A stretch of DNA of 64,000 nucleotides from Naumannella halotolerans (GTDB lineage: Bacteria > Actinomycetota > Actinomycetes > Propionibacteriales > Propionibacteriaceae), in contig NZ_SOAW01000002.1 of NCBI RefSeq assembly GCF_004364645.1, forward strand, positions 62,001 to 126,000, written 5' to 3'. Within the stretch, counting starts at the first letter, position 1; every line of letters begins with the position of its first letter. The position numbers and the translations under genes were made by a program. Positions 54,538-63,135 of this stretch are shown here, piece after piece. The notes below the pieces were generated by a model that saw only the letters and a list, made by a program, of their open reading frames with translations, was not told the origin of the DNA and did no database searches.

Positions 54538-54560
54538 CGCTGGTCTCCGTGCTCGGACTG

Positions 54561-55448
54561 GTGTCGTTGCCCCAACTGCGCGCTCTGGTCGCGGTCGCCG
54601 GACACGGATCGTTCTCCCGCGCCGCCACCGCACTCGGCATCTCCCAGTCGGCGGTGTCCCATGCCGTCTCCACCCTCGAACGCGCGCTCGGCGACCGAGT
54701 GGTCACCCGGGATGCACCTGCCCGGCTGACCCCCCTCGGATCCGCGGTGCTGCCGCACGCCCGGCAGACCGTGAGCTCGGCCGACGCGCTCGCCGCGGCG
54801 GCCCGCGCACACCACGGTGTCGCCTCGGGCACCCTTCGGCTCGGCGCGGTCACCACCGCCTGCCAAGGCCTCGTCCCCTCGCTGCTCGCGCACTGGTCAG
54901 GCGCACTGCCCGATGTACGCATCGAGGTCTTCGAGGGCGACGACGAGGAACTGCCGGTCTGGCTGGAGGACGACCTGGTCGACGCCGCCATCCTCGTCGA
55001 CCCCGAGAGCATCCGGGAGCAGGACAGGGTCCTCGCCCGCGACAGTCTCGCCGCGCTCGTACGTACCGACCATCCGCTGGCCGATGAACCGGTCTTCCCG
55101 GTCGCCGAACTCGCCGCCGACGGTTTCATCTGCTCGGTCGGCGGATGCCTGGCCCAGATCCGCCGACTGCACGAGCAGGCCGGGATCGAGTTGGTCGTCC
55201 GCCAGTCCGTCCGCGAGCTGGCGACGATCATGAGCATGGTCAGCCAGGGTCTCGGCGTTTCGGCGATCCCGACGATCGTCCGCCCCGCACTGCCCGCCGA
55301 GCTGGTGCTCGTACCCCTTGATCACACCGTCGTCCGCACCCTCGTGCTCGCCGGGCCACGGTCGCGGACAGCCCACCCGCTGGTCGGCACGATCGACGAC
55401 GCACTCACGACCTGGCGAGCGCCGGACCACGCGCGCAGCCTCACCTGA
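54561..55448 (+). CDS. LysR-family transcriptional regulator
   Basis: The 295-residue protein has the LysR helix-turn-helix (SLPQLRALVAVAGHGSFSRA, ALGISQSAVSHAVSTLERAL) and a periplasmic-binding-like effector domain. GTG 54561 (VSLPQLRAL) fits the family start; an in-frame GTG 12 bases earlier is possible. The promoter probably lay in the region deleted with the EamA 5' end, so its expression may be altered. It converges on the NmrA-like oxidoreductase gene with a bidirectional terminator between. Confidence 0.87.
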   Translation: MSLPQLRALVAVAGHGSFSRAATALGISQSAVSHAVSTLERALGDRVVTRDAPARLTPLGSAVLPHARQTVSSADALAAAARAHHGVASGTLRLGAVTTACQGLVPSLLAHWSGALPDVRIEVFEGDDEELPVWLEDDLVDAAILVDPESIREQDRVLARDSLAALVRTDHPLADEPVFPVAELAADGFICSVGGCLAQIRRLHEQAGIELVVRQSVRELATIMSMVSQGLGVSAIPTIVRPALPAELVLVPLDHTVVRTLVLAGPRSRTAHPLVGTIDDALTTWRAPDHARSLT

Positions 55449-55474
55449 ACGACTGCTGGGGCCAAGTCCCACCA

Positions 55475-55506
55475 CGAAGGGGCCCGGCTTGCACCGGGCC
55501 CCTTCG
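55475..55506. terminator. Bidirectional hairpin terminator
   Basis: CGAAGGGGCCCGG (55475-55487) pairs perfectly with CCGGGCCCCTTCG (55494-55506) around a six-base loop, between the convergent LysR and NmrA-like genes. Confidence 0.8.
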
Positions 55507-55528
55507 ATTGATGATCACTGATCGCGGA

Positions 55529-56386
55529 TCAGGCGAGCGCCTCCCGCAACCCCTGCTCGAGCTGCGTGGTGGGACGCCCGATGAGTGCGGAGAGTTCACC
55601 GGTGACCTCGGCGAGGTCACCGTTCTTAATGTTCGCATCCAGGGTCGCCACGAAGCCGGCGCTGCCCTCGTCGAGGCCCGCCTCACGGCGTGCGGCGATG
55701 TGCTCCTCGGTGGAGACATCGCGCACCACGACCTCGCGGCCGAAGATCCGGCCGATGGTCGCAGCGAGCTCGGCGTGATCCCAGGCGACATCTCCGCCGA
55801 GCTCGTAGATCTTGCCGGCCTGGCCGTTGCTGGTGAGGACCACGGCGAGCCCTTCGGCGAAGTCCTTGCGGCTCGCGCTGGCGACCTTGCCGTCACCGGT
55901 GCTGCCGAGCAGGACGCCGGTCTCGGCGGCCTGCCGGGCGTCGCGGACGTAGTTCTCGGTGTACCAGTTGTTCCGGAGGATGGCCGCGGGCACACCGCTC
56001 GCGGCGATCTTCTCCTCGGTCGCCTTGTGCTCGGGAGCGAGCACCAGGTCGGAGGTGTCGGCATGCGGGGCGCTGGTGTAGGCGAGCAACCCGACACCTG
56101 CACGGGCTGCGGCATCGACCACATTGGCGTGCTGGGTCGAGCGCTGTCCGACCTCACTGCCGGAGATGAATCCGATCCGATCGACGCCGGCGAAGGCCGC
56201 ATCGAGGGAGGCGGGGTCGTCGTAGCTGCCGACGGCGGTACGCACTCCCAGTTCGGCGAGCTCGGCCAGTCGTTCCTCCGAACGGCCGAAGGCGACGATG
56301 TCGGCGGCGTCGACGCCGCGGGCGAGGAGGGAGTCGATCGTCAGCCGACCGAGATGACCGGTGGCACCGGTGACCAGGATGCTCAT
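55529..56386 (-). CDS. NmrA/QorB-like NAD(P)-binding oxidoreductase
   Basis: The 285-residue atypical short-chain dehydrogenase has the N-terminal nucleotide site ILVTGATGHLGRLTIDSLLA and the family segments GVRTAVGSYDDPASLDAAFA, LLAYTSAPHAD and ILRNNWYTENY. These match QorB-type NAD(P)H:quinone oxidoreductases and NmrA-like sensors. ATG 56386 has GAAAGGAAC upstream. It may be regulated by the LysR gene convergent with it. Confidence 0.88.
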   Translation of the reverse strand: MSILVTGATGHLGRLTIDSLLARGVDAADIVAFGRSEERLAELAELGVRTAVGSYDDPASLDAAFAGVDRIGFISGSEVGQRSTQHANVVDAAARAGVGLLAYTSAPHADTSDLVLAPEHKATEEKIAASGVPAAILRNNWYTENYVRDARQAAETGVLLGSTGDGKVASASRKDFAEGLAVVLTSNGQAGKIYELGGDVAWDHAELAATIGRIFGREVVVRDVSTEEHIAARREAGLDEGSAGFVATLDANIKNGDLAEVTGELSALIGRPTTQLEQGLREALA

Positions 56387-56518
56387 GGGTGGTTCCTTTC
56401 GTTGCACTGTCCTTTTCCACAACGCAGGTACGACCCCCCGCATTCCATCTCCGATCACCCGCCTGGCGAACCGTGGTCGGCCTGCCACGGCCAGGTCCGG
56501 GCCGGTCGACCCGGCCGG

Positions 56519-57193
56519 TCAGGGCGCGGCTTTGCGCAACCACTGCTCGACCCCGGCGATGTGGGCCAACATCAACGCCGAGGCCAGTTCGGAGTCGTGA
56601 TTGCGCAGGGCCGCCAGGATGTTGCGGTGTTCGGCGATGGTGCGCTCCCCTGCGCCGACCCGGGTGATCCCACGCCACAGCCGGGCGCGGACGGTGCTGC
56701 TGACCAGGCTCTCGATCAACCGGCTCAGGTACTCGTTGCCCGTCGACTCGACGATCGACTGGTGGAAGCGCAGGTCGTGGGCCACCAGGTCCTCGGTGCT
56801 GGCCGAGGCATCGATGCCGTCGACCAGCAGTTGCAGTTCCTCGGCCACCGGCTCGGCCATCCGGGTCGCCGCGATGCCGGCAGCACCGGGCTCCAGCATC
56901 CGGCGTACCGCGAACATCTCCAGCACGGTCCGGTCGGTGTGCAGATCGACCACGAACGACATGGCCTCCAGCAGCAATCGCGGTTCGAGACTCGTGACAT
57001 AGGTACCGTCACCGCGGCGGACGTCGAGCACCCCGATCACATCGAGTGCCTTCACCGCCTCCCGCAGCGAGTTGCGGGACAGACCGAGCCGCTCGCTCAA
57101 CTCCTTCTCCGGCGGGATCCGGTCACCGGGCCCCAGCTCACCGGACACGATCATGTCCCGAATCCGCACAATCGCCTCGTCCGTCACCGCCAC
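56519..57193 (-). CDS. FadR/GntR-family regulator (FCD domain)
   Basis: The 224-residue protein has the GntR winged helix (RIRDMIVSGELGPGDRIPPE, then SERLGLSRNSLREAVKAL, VRRGDGTYV) and a C-terminal FCD all-helical ligand domain with the metal-binding His/Asp pattern (DLRFHQSIVESTGN, AEHRNILAAL). Members control sugar-acid, amino-acid or lactate metabolism. No target gene is obvious nearby. The start is GTG 57193. Confidence 0.9.
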   Translation of the reverse strand: MAVTDEAIVRIRDMIVSGELGPGDRIPPEKELSERLGLSRNSLREAVKALDVIGVLDVRRGDGTYVTSLEPRLLLEAMSFVVDLHTDRTVLEMFAVRRMLEPGAAGIAATRMAEPVAEELQLLVDGIDASASTEDLVAHDLRFHQSIVESTGNEYLSRLIESLVSSTVRARLWRGITRVGAGERTIAEHRNILAALRNHDSELASALMLAHIAGVEQWLRKAAP

Positions 57194-57241
57194 CCTCCGA
57201 TGCTAAACGGCGGAGATCGGATGTCTCGGTCCCCGGGGCGC

Positions 57242-60200
57242 TCAGCCGGCCAGCTGACCCCAGTCGGCGGAGAGCTCGCTCCACGGGCCGCGGGCGACCA
57301 CCCGGCCGCGGTCGAGCACCACCACCAGGTCCGCCCGGGCCAGGGCGGCCCGCTTCGAGGTCGATCCGAGGACGGTCACGCCCTGGTCGACCAACCCCTC
57401 CCACAGTTCCAGCTCGGTGGCAGCGTCCAGGGCACTGGACACGTCGTCGGCGACCAGCAGTTGCGATTCCGTGGCCAGCGCACAGGCCAGGGCCAGCCGT
57501 TGCACCTGGCCACCCGACAACCGCACCCCGCGGTGCCCGACCAGGGATTCCGGCCCGCCGGCAACCCGCACATCATGGCCAAGGCGGGCGGCGCGGATCG
57601 GGCCCTCGATCGGCCGGTCGTGATCGAGGGCGATGTTGTCGGCGACGCTGCCGGACAGCACCCGTGGCACCTGTCCGACGTACCCGACCTGCACCGGACG
57701 CAGGAATTCCTCCGGGTCGGTCACCTGCTGGTCGTTCCAGGTCAGGCTGCCCCGGTGATCGACCAGACCGGCGACCGCGGCCAGCAGACTCGACTTGCCC
57801 GAGCCGACCTGCCCGACGACCAGCACCAGCTGCCCCTTGGCGATCTCCAGGTCCACCCCTTCGACACCGATGGTGCCGTCGTCATGGATCGCATCGAAGT
57901 CACGCAGCCGCAGCTTCTGCAATGCCACCGGGGTCGGCGTCGGTGCCGGGTCCGGGCTGCGTCCGCTGACCAGATCGATCTGCCGGGGCAACCGGACCAG
58001 GTCCCGTCCACCGGCGAAGGTGGCCGTCGCCTTCTGCCAGGCCCGGGTACCGGGAGCTTCGGTGATCACCCAACCCACGACCAGTCCGAAGTAGTCGAAT
58101 CCGGCGACTGCGGTCGAGACCAGCAGCGCGGTCGCCAGGTCCCAGCCACCGAGGAAGTAGATCACCCAGGCGGTGACCACGCCCAGCTGCACGACCACCA
58201 TCGGAACGCTGTCCAGTGCGGCCTGCACCCGGTGCTCACGTACCGCGTCCTCCACCCGACCATGATCGACTTCTCGCAGGTGGCGGCGTACCGCCGGGAT
58301 CACCGCAGCCAACTTCACGGTCCGCGCCGCATCCAGCACCGAGACGAGTACGCGACCGAAACCGGCTCGGGCCGCCGCTGCCTTCGCCGCCGATCGGCCG
58401 GCCACCGGGCGACCCAAGAGCGAAGCCGTGGCGGAAATGATCATGACCGCCAGCAGGACGCCGCCGGCCAGCAGGCTGCCACCGAGGATGCTGGTGAGGA
58501 CGACCACCACGAAGGCGTTGACGAAATCGACCCAACGGTCGGCATAGCGGGCGTACCGATCGGCGTCGAAGGCGCGGGCGGCGACCTCGCCGGGCGGATC
58601 GGCCGGGAGCCGATGCTGCTCGGTCTGGCCGATCAACACACTCGCCCGGACCCGCAACAAGATCTCGATCCACCATCGCGGGTAGCGGCTCATCGCGAAG
58701 AACATCGCCACCGGCGACAGCAGCAGACTGCCCACGAACGCGATGATCATCAGCGGGCTCGGTGGCTGACCCGGCAGGGACTGCACGATTTGGCCCCACA
58801 GGTAGGCGGTCACTCCACCGAAGGCACCGCTGATCGAGGCGATCAGGAACAACAGGCCGCCCAGGGCACCCCACCACGGCCGTACCTGCAGCATGCTGAG
58901 CACACCGCGGGCCAGCGAGGGACCGGGTCCGGGACGCCTCGACGGTGGTGGTGTGTCGAAGCGCCGGATGCCGCCGATCGCCGTCGTCACCGGTGTGGTC
59001 GACGCCGCTTGGTTGTTGCCGGGATGGTGGCCGTTGGACTGCGCGCCCGCGGCTTGGTCGTCGTCGGGTTGAGGGCCGTCGGGCTGGTCGTCGTCGGGTT
59101 GAGGACCGTCGGGCTGGTCGTCGTCGGTCTGGTGGCCATCTCGTTGATCGTGATCGGGCCGGTGTCCCGGTTCGTCCCCAACGCTCGCCTCGAGGTCACC
59201 GGCGGCGCGCAGCAGGTCCCGGAAGGCGCCACCGCGGCCGGTCACTTCGGCCAGCGTCCCTTCCTGGACCACCCGGCCGTCGGCCATCACCGCCACCCGG
59301 TCCGCCCGGGCGGTGGTGGACAAGCGATGCGCGATCAACACGCCGGTCCGTCCGCGCAGCAGCCGCTCCGAGGCGCGTACCACCATTGCCTCGGTACGCG
59401 GATCCATCCGGGCGGTCGCCTCGTCCAGGACGACCAGTTGCACATCGCGGACCAACAGGCGGGCGAAGGCGACGAGTTGCTCCTCACCGGCCGACAAGGT
59501 GGCACCGCCGGGGCCGAGCGCGGTCTGCAGCCCGTCCGGCAGGCCCGCCACCCACTCGCTCAGGCCCAGTTCGGCCACGGCCTCGGCGATCACTGCAAGG
59601 TCGAGTTCGGTGAAGAGCGCAATGTTCTCGGCCAGCGTGCCGGCCACGATCTCGGTGCGCTGGGTGACCACACCGACACTGCGTCGCAGTTGCTGCAGAT
59701 CGGTGTCACAGACGTCGACACCGTTCAGGAACACCGAGCCCCGGGGTGGTTCATGGGCCCGGGAGACCAGGCCGGCGATGGTCGACTTGCCCGATCCGGA
59801 CCGACCGACCAGGGCCAGCGTCTGCCCGGCCGGGACGACCAGGTCGATGTGCTCGAGGGAGAACTCGCCACCGTAGGAGAAGTTCAGGTCCTGCAACCGC
59901 AACTCGGGCGCATCGGTGGGTGCGGCGGCGCCCCCGCGCGGTTCCCGGGGAGCCTCGTGCAGTTGCCGGATCCGGATCAGCGCACCGATGCCGGCCTGCA
60001 GATCGGGCAACTGCCGGGCGATGTCCTCGATCGAACCGACGAACAGGGTGGTGACCAGGAACATGGTGACCAGGTCGGCGACCGACAGGTCACCGCCGAC
60101 GACCATGGCCACCCCGACCATGCCCATCGCCGCCAGCAGACCGTGCAGGAGGAATCCGCTGCGGAAGGGGATGCGTACCTGGGGAGCCAGGGTCGCCCTG

Positions 60201-60928
60201 AGCTTGCGGTGCACCTCTGCGGCGAGTTCGGTGGTACGCCGGATCGCGTAGGCCTGCCCGAGTGAGGTACGCAGGTCGTTGCGAGCGGCGATCGACTCCT
60301 CGAAGGCGGCCGCGTGATCGGTCCAGGCCATCTCCTCGACGACCTTGCGCCGGCTGACCAGGGGCAGCAGCCGATGGACGGCCAACCAGACCGCCACCGC
60401 AGTGAGCGGGAAGGCGAACCAGGCGGGCCACCAGGTGGTGCCGGCGACGATCCACATCGGCAGCACGCCGAAGACGAGCCGGGCGGCGTTCCAGACCTGC
60501 CGCCGCATCAGGGTGCCGACGTCGTGGGTGTCGTCATCGACCCGGTCGAGGATCTCACCGACGGCCTGTTCGGTCAGCACCTCCAGCGGCTGGTCGAGGG
60601 CTGCGTCGAGCAGGTCCTCGCGGAGTTTGCCCTCGGCCCGGTCGACCACACCGACCCAGATCACCCGACCGACGGAGTCGAGAAGGACGCCGCCGACGAC
60701 ACAGATCGCCAGGCCGATCAGCAGTGTCATGCCCGGGTTCTCGGCCAGCCGGCCGACGATGACCGTACCGACTGTCTCACCGACTGCACCGAACATCGAC
60801 AACAGCAGCGCACCGACCGCCAGGGGTCCACTCACTCGTCGCCAGTCCACCGGCGGGGTCGACGGCATGGCCGATCGATCCTGTTCGGCGTCGGTGATTC
60901 GGGGGGAGATGTGGACGGTCATCGGCAT
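57242..60928 (-). CDS. Single-chain ABC full transporter (TMD-NBD-TMD-NBD)
   Basis: The 1228-residue protein is a complete exporter-type ABC transporter in one chain. NBD1 has Walker A GRSGSGKST (375-383), signature LSAGEEQLVAFARLL, Walker B VVLDEATARMD and the His switch LIAHRLST. A linker of about 50 residues holds three decapeptide repeats of PDDDQPDGPQ type (601-630). NBD2 has Walker A GQVGSGKSS and LSGGQVQRLAL, but Walker B ends LLVADDVSSALD (Asp for the catalytic Glu) and the His switch reads LGSTSKRA. One ATP site is therefore degenerate. The exported substrate is unknown. Confidence 0.9.
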   Translation of the reverse strand: MPMTVHISPRITDAEQDRSAMPSTPPVDWRRVSGPLAVGALLLSMFGAVGETVGTVIVGRLAENPGMTLLIGLAICVVGGVLLDSVGRVIWVGVVDRAEGKLREDLLDAALDQPLEVLTEQAVGEILDRVDDDTHDVGTLMRRQVWNAARLVFGVLPMWIVAGTTWWPAWFAFPLTAVAVWLAVHRLLPLVSRRKVVEEMAWTDHAAAFEESIAARNDLRTSLGQAYAIRRTTELAAEVHRKLRATLAPQVRIPFRSGFLLHGLLAAMGMVGVAMVVGGDLSVADLVTMFLVTTLFVGSIEDIARQLPDLQAGIGALIRIRQLHEAPREPRGGAAAPTDAPELRLQDLNFSYGGEFSLEHIDLVVPAGQTLALVGRSGSGKSTIAGLVSRAHEPPRGSVFLNGVDVCDTDLQQLRRSVGVVTQRTEIVAGTLAENIALFTELDLAVIAEAVAELGLSEWVAGLPDGLQTALGPGGATLSAGEEQLVAFARLLVRDVQLVVLDEATARMDPRTEAMVVRASERLLRGRTGVLIAHRLSTTARADRVAVMADGRVVQEGTLAEVTGRGGAFRDLLRAAGDLEASVGDEPGHRPDHDQRDGHQTDDDQPDGPQPDDDQPDGPQPDDDQAAGAQSNGHHPGNNQAASTTPVTTAIGGIRRFDTPPPSRRPGPGPSLARGVLSMLQVRPWWGALGGLLFLIASISGAFGGVTAYLWGQIVQSLPGQPPSPLMIIAFVGSLLLSPVAMFFAMSRYPRWWIEILLRVRASVLIGQTEQHRLPADPPGEVAARAFDADRYARYADRWVDFVNAFVVVVLTSILGGSLLAGGVLLAVMIISATASLLGRPVAGRSAAKAAAARAGFGRVLVSVLDAARTVKLAAVIPAVRRHLREVDHGRVEDAVREHRVQAALDSVPMVVVQLGVVTAWVIYFLGGWDLATALLVSTAVAGFDYFGLVVGWVITEAPGTRAWQKATATFAGGRDLVRLPRQIDLVSGRSPDPAPTPTPVALQKLRLRDFDAIHDDGTIGVEGVDLEIAKGQLVLVVGQVGSGKSSLLAAVAGLVDHRGSLTWNDQQVTDPEEFLRPVQVGYVGQVPRVLSGSVADNIALDHDRPIEGPIRAARLGHDVRVAGGPESLVGHRGVRLSGGQVQRLALACALATESQLLVADDVSSALDAATELELWEGLVDQGVTVLGSTSKRAALARADLVVVLDRGRVVARGPWSELSADWGQLAG

Positions 60929-61060
60929 CGACGATAGGCCTTGGCGCGGACGTGGCGCCTCCGATTTACAGCTCGGTTCATGGCGGTGACGGTAGGTGCT
61001 GAACCCGAGTTGAGCTCAAGCAGCACAGCATCCGCTCACCGATGAGCATCACCTGGGCGC

Positions 61061-61140
61061 GATGTTTCCGGCATATGAGGTCGTCATTCGGCCATTGCTG
61101 CCGTATATGGCAGCAATGGCCGAATAGCGACCGGAAATGC
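61061..61140. repeat. Long inverted repeat (24-bp arms plus outer arms)
   Basis: 61086-61102 (ATTCGGCCATTGCTGCC) pairs perfectly with 61109-61125 around GTATAT. The arms extend to 61079 and 61132 with two mismatches (GGTCG and CGACC). Outer blocks TTTCCGG (61065-61071) and CCGGAAA (61131-61137) can pair after a bulge. It may be a miniature mobile element, a terminator or a structured RNA. It lies in the 651-bp gap 60929-61579 between divergent genes. Confidence 0.7.
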
Positions 61141-61339
61141 CCGGATCGACTGATTCGAGTCCCCCGATCGCCATACCCCGCGACGCGCACCTGTTCAGCA
61201 CCCTTGACCCGGCTCCTTCGACCCCGGCGACCACATCGAGGAGCCCTCCGAGCCACCCGCCCGGCCCCGAACGCGATCACCCTCCCGGAGTCCGACCCGT
61301 GAACCCAAGGTTGGTCCGTCGATCAATTGTCTGATCCGG

Positions 61340-61480
61340 TCTAATCGCAGTCTGATCGCAGTCGTGTGATCGCGCTCCCCTGATCGCAGTCGCGGTCGTG
61401 TCGCAGTCCCCTGCTCCCAACCCCCTGCTCCCAACAGCCCAGCCCTGGTCCCGATTGCCGGATCGCAGTCGTGTGATCGA
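61340..61480. repeat. Irregular repeats of GATCGCAGTCGTGTGATCG
   Basis: The 19-bp sequence occurs exactly at 61354-61372 and 61461-61479, with partial copies near 61342 and 61382. CCCCTGCTCCCAA occurs twice between them (about 61408 and 61421). No gene is visible here or elsewhere in 60929-61579. Confidence 0.7.
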
Positions 61481-61579
61481 GGACCGCATCGACAGGGACC
61501 GGAATTGCTAGCATTTCGCCGTGGATGATTCTCGAAGTACCGCGCCGTTCGCCCTCGTACCGAACGGAGGTGAACGGCA

Positions 61580-62881
61580 GTGATCGACTGGGGAACCCTG
61601 GCCGACTTCGGACTTGTCCTGCTCTTCGTCCTGATCGGCGGTGTCTTCGCCGCCACCGAGTTGGCGCTGGTGTCACTGCGCGAGAGCCAGATCCGTTCCA
61701 TCGAGGACAGCCCCCGCGGTGCCAAGGTCGCCACCCTGGCCCGCGACCCGAACCGGTTCCTGGCTGCGGTGCAGATCGGCGTGACCGTCGCCGGCTTCTT
61801 CTCCGCCGCCTTCGGCGCGGCCACGATCGCGCCCGACATCTCGCCCTACTTCGTCCGCTGGGGCATTCCCGAGGCCGCCGCCGGCACCTTGGCGACGGTC
61901 ATCATGACCTTGATCATCGCCTACCTGTCCTTGGTGCTGGGTGAACTCGTGCCGAAGCGGATCGCTCTGCAGCGTTCGACCGGGGTGGCGATGGCGGTCG
62001 GTCCGGCCCTGAGCCGGTTCGCGGTGCTGATGCGCCCGGCGATCTGGGTGCTGTCGGTGTCAACCAATGCGCTGGTCCGGCTGCTCGGTGGTGACCCGAA
62101 TGCCCACACCGAGGAGGTGTCGGACGAGGAGCTGCGCGACATCGTCAGCAGCCATGAGGGGCTGAGCGCCGACGAACGGCAGATGCTCGACGATGTGTTC
62201 GAGGCGCGCGAGCGCAGTCTGCGGGAGGTGATGCGTCCTCGCCACGAGGTGGCATTCCTGGCCGCCGACCAGCCGCTGGAGGAGGCCGCAGCGGAGGTCG
62301 AGGAACTGCCCTACTCCCGCTATCCGATCACCGGAGAGAACTTCGACGACGTGATCGGGTTCCTGCACATCCGGGATCTGATCGGCAGGCGCGCCACGAA
62401 CTCCCGGGTGGTGGGTGACGTCGCCCGGAACATCTTGTCCCTGCCGAACAGCAACCGGGTGCTGCCGACGGTCGAACTGATGCGGGAGAAGCGGGTACAC
62501 ATGGCCGTCGTCATCGACGAGTACGGCGGCACCGACGGCATCGTCACCCTGGAGGATCTGCTGGAGGAGATCGTCGGCGAGATCGCCGATGAGTACGACA
62601 CCGAGGAGAAGGTCCACGAAGTCGGCAGCACCACCATCTCGGCCGGTCTGTCGATCGAGGACTTCGCCCAGGAGACCGGGGTGGAACTGCCCGACGGTGA
62701 TTACGAGACCGTGGCCGGATACGTGATCTCCCAGCTGGGCAGGCTGGCCGAGGTCGGCGATCAGGTCGGTACGCCCAGCGGCGCGATGCTGACCGTGAAC
62801 GAGGTCGACGGCCACCGGATCAGCGAGGTGACGGTCAGCACTCCGGAGCCCCCGGCAACCGAAGCCGAGCCGGCCGACTGA
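61580..62881 (+). CDS. CNNM/CorC (HlyC/CorC) family membrane protein
   Basis: The 433-residue protein has an N-terminal CNNM transmembrane domain (LVLLFVLIGGVFAATELALVSLRE, VQIGVTVAGFFSAAFGAATI, LSLVLGELVPKRIALQ), then a pair of CBS domains (REVMRPRHEVAFL, YSRYPITGENFDDVIGFLHI, MAVVIDEYGGTDGIVTLEDL) and a C-terminal CorC_HlyC domain (LPDGDYETVAGYVISQLGRL). Family members take part in magnesium or cobalt efflux; the old name hemolysin is misleading. GTG 61580 follows GGAGG by nine bases. Confidence 0.93.
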   Translation: MIDWGTLADFGLVLLFVLIGGVFAATELALVSLRESQIRSIEDSPRGAKVATLARDPNRFLAAVQIGVTVAGFFSAAFGAATIAPDISPYFVRWGIPEAAAGTLATVIMTLIIAYLSLVLGELVPKRIALQRSTGVAMAVGPALSRFAVLMRPAIWVLSVSTNALVRLLGGDPNAHTEEVSDEELRDIVSSHEGLSADERQMLDDVFEARERSLREVMRPRHEVAFLAADQPLEEAAAEVEELPYSRYPITGENFDDVIGFLHIRDLIGRRATNSRVVGDVARNILSLPNSNRVLPTVELMREKRVHMAVVIDEYGGTDGIVTLEDLLEEIVGEIADEYDTEEKVHEVGSTTISAGLSIEDFAQETGVELPDGDYETVAGYVISQLGRLAEVGDQVGTPSGAMLTVNEVDGHRISEVTVSTPEPPATEAEPAD

Positions 62882-62888
62882 CCCGCCG

Positions 62889-62951
62889 CGTCTGTTCCGC
62901 AGCAAACGCACCCAAGACGCGCTCTGAAGTGCATGTCCTGCGGAACAGACG
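62889..62951. repeat. Inverted-repeat element, copy 1 of a tandem pair
   Basis: CGTCTGTTCCGCAG (62889-62902) pairs with CTGCGGAACAGACG (62938-62951). The left half also matches the element at 63015 (TTCCGCAG-AAACGCACCCAA, then GA-GCGCTC), so the two are related copies about 120 bp apart. Confidence 0.8.
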
Positions 62952-63014
62952 GAGCCGCGGGACGGTGAAGGGTACGAGACACCGCGACCCCGGCCGAGTA
63001 GACCTCTGCATCCA

Positions 63015-63070
63015 TTCCGCAGGAAACGCACCCAAGAAGCGCTCATGGGTGCGTTTCCTGCGGAACAGAC
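63015..63070. repeat. Inverted-repeat element, copy 2 of a tandem pair
   Basis: TTCCGCAGGAAACGCACCCA (63015-63034) pairs perfectly with 63046-63065 around an 11-base loop. It is followed by CAGAC, as in copy 1. It lies between convergent genes and could also serve as a terminator. Confidence 0.8.
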
Positions 63071-63135
63071 GCAATCGGGAGGCGGTGAGGGACGAGGGGA
63101 GACCCAGGGGAGACCCGAGGGACTCACTGGTCCGC

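Noticed and set aside
55508-60265. A 1585-codon open frame on the plus strand
   Set aside because: It is antisense to the NmrA-like, GntR and ABC transporter genes. Its composition is typical of high-GC shadow frames, and it shows no domain.
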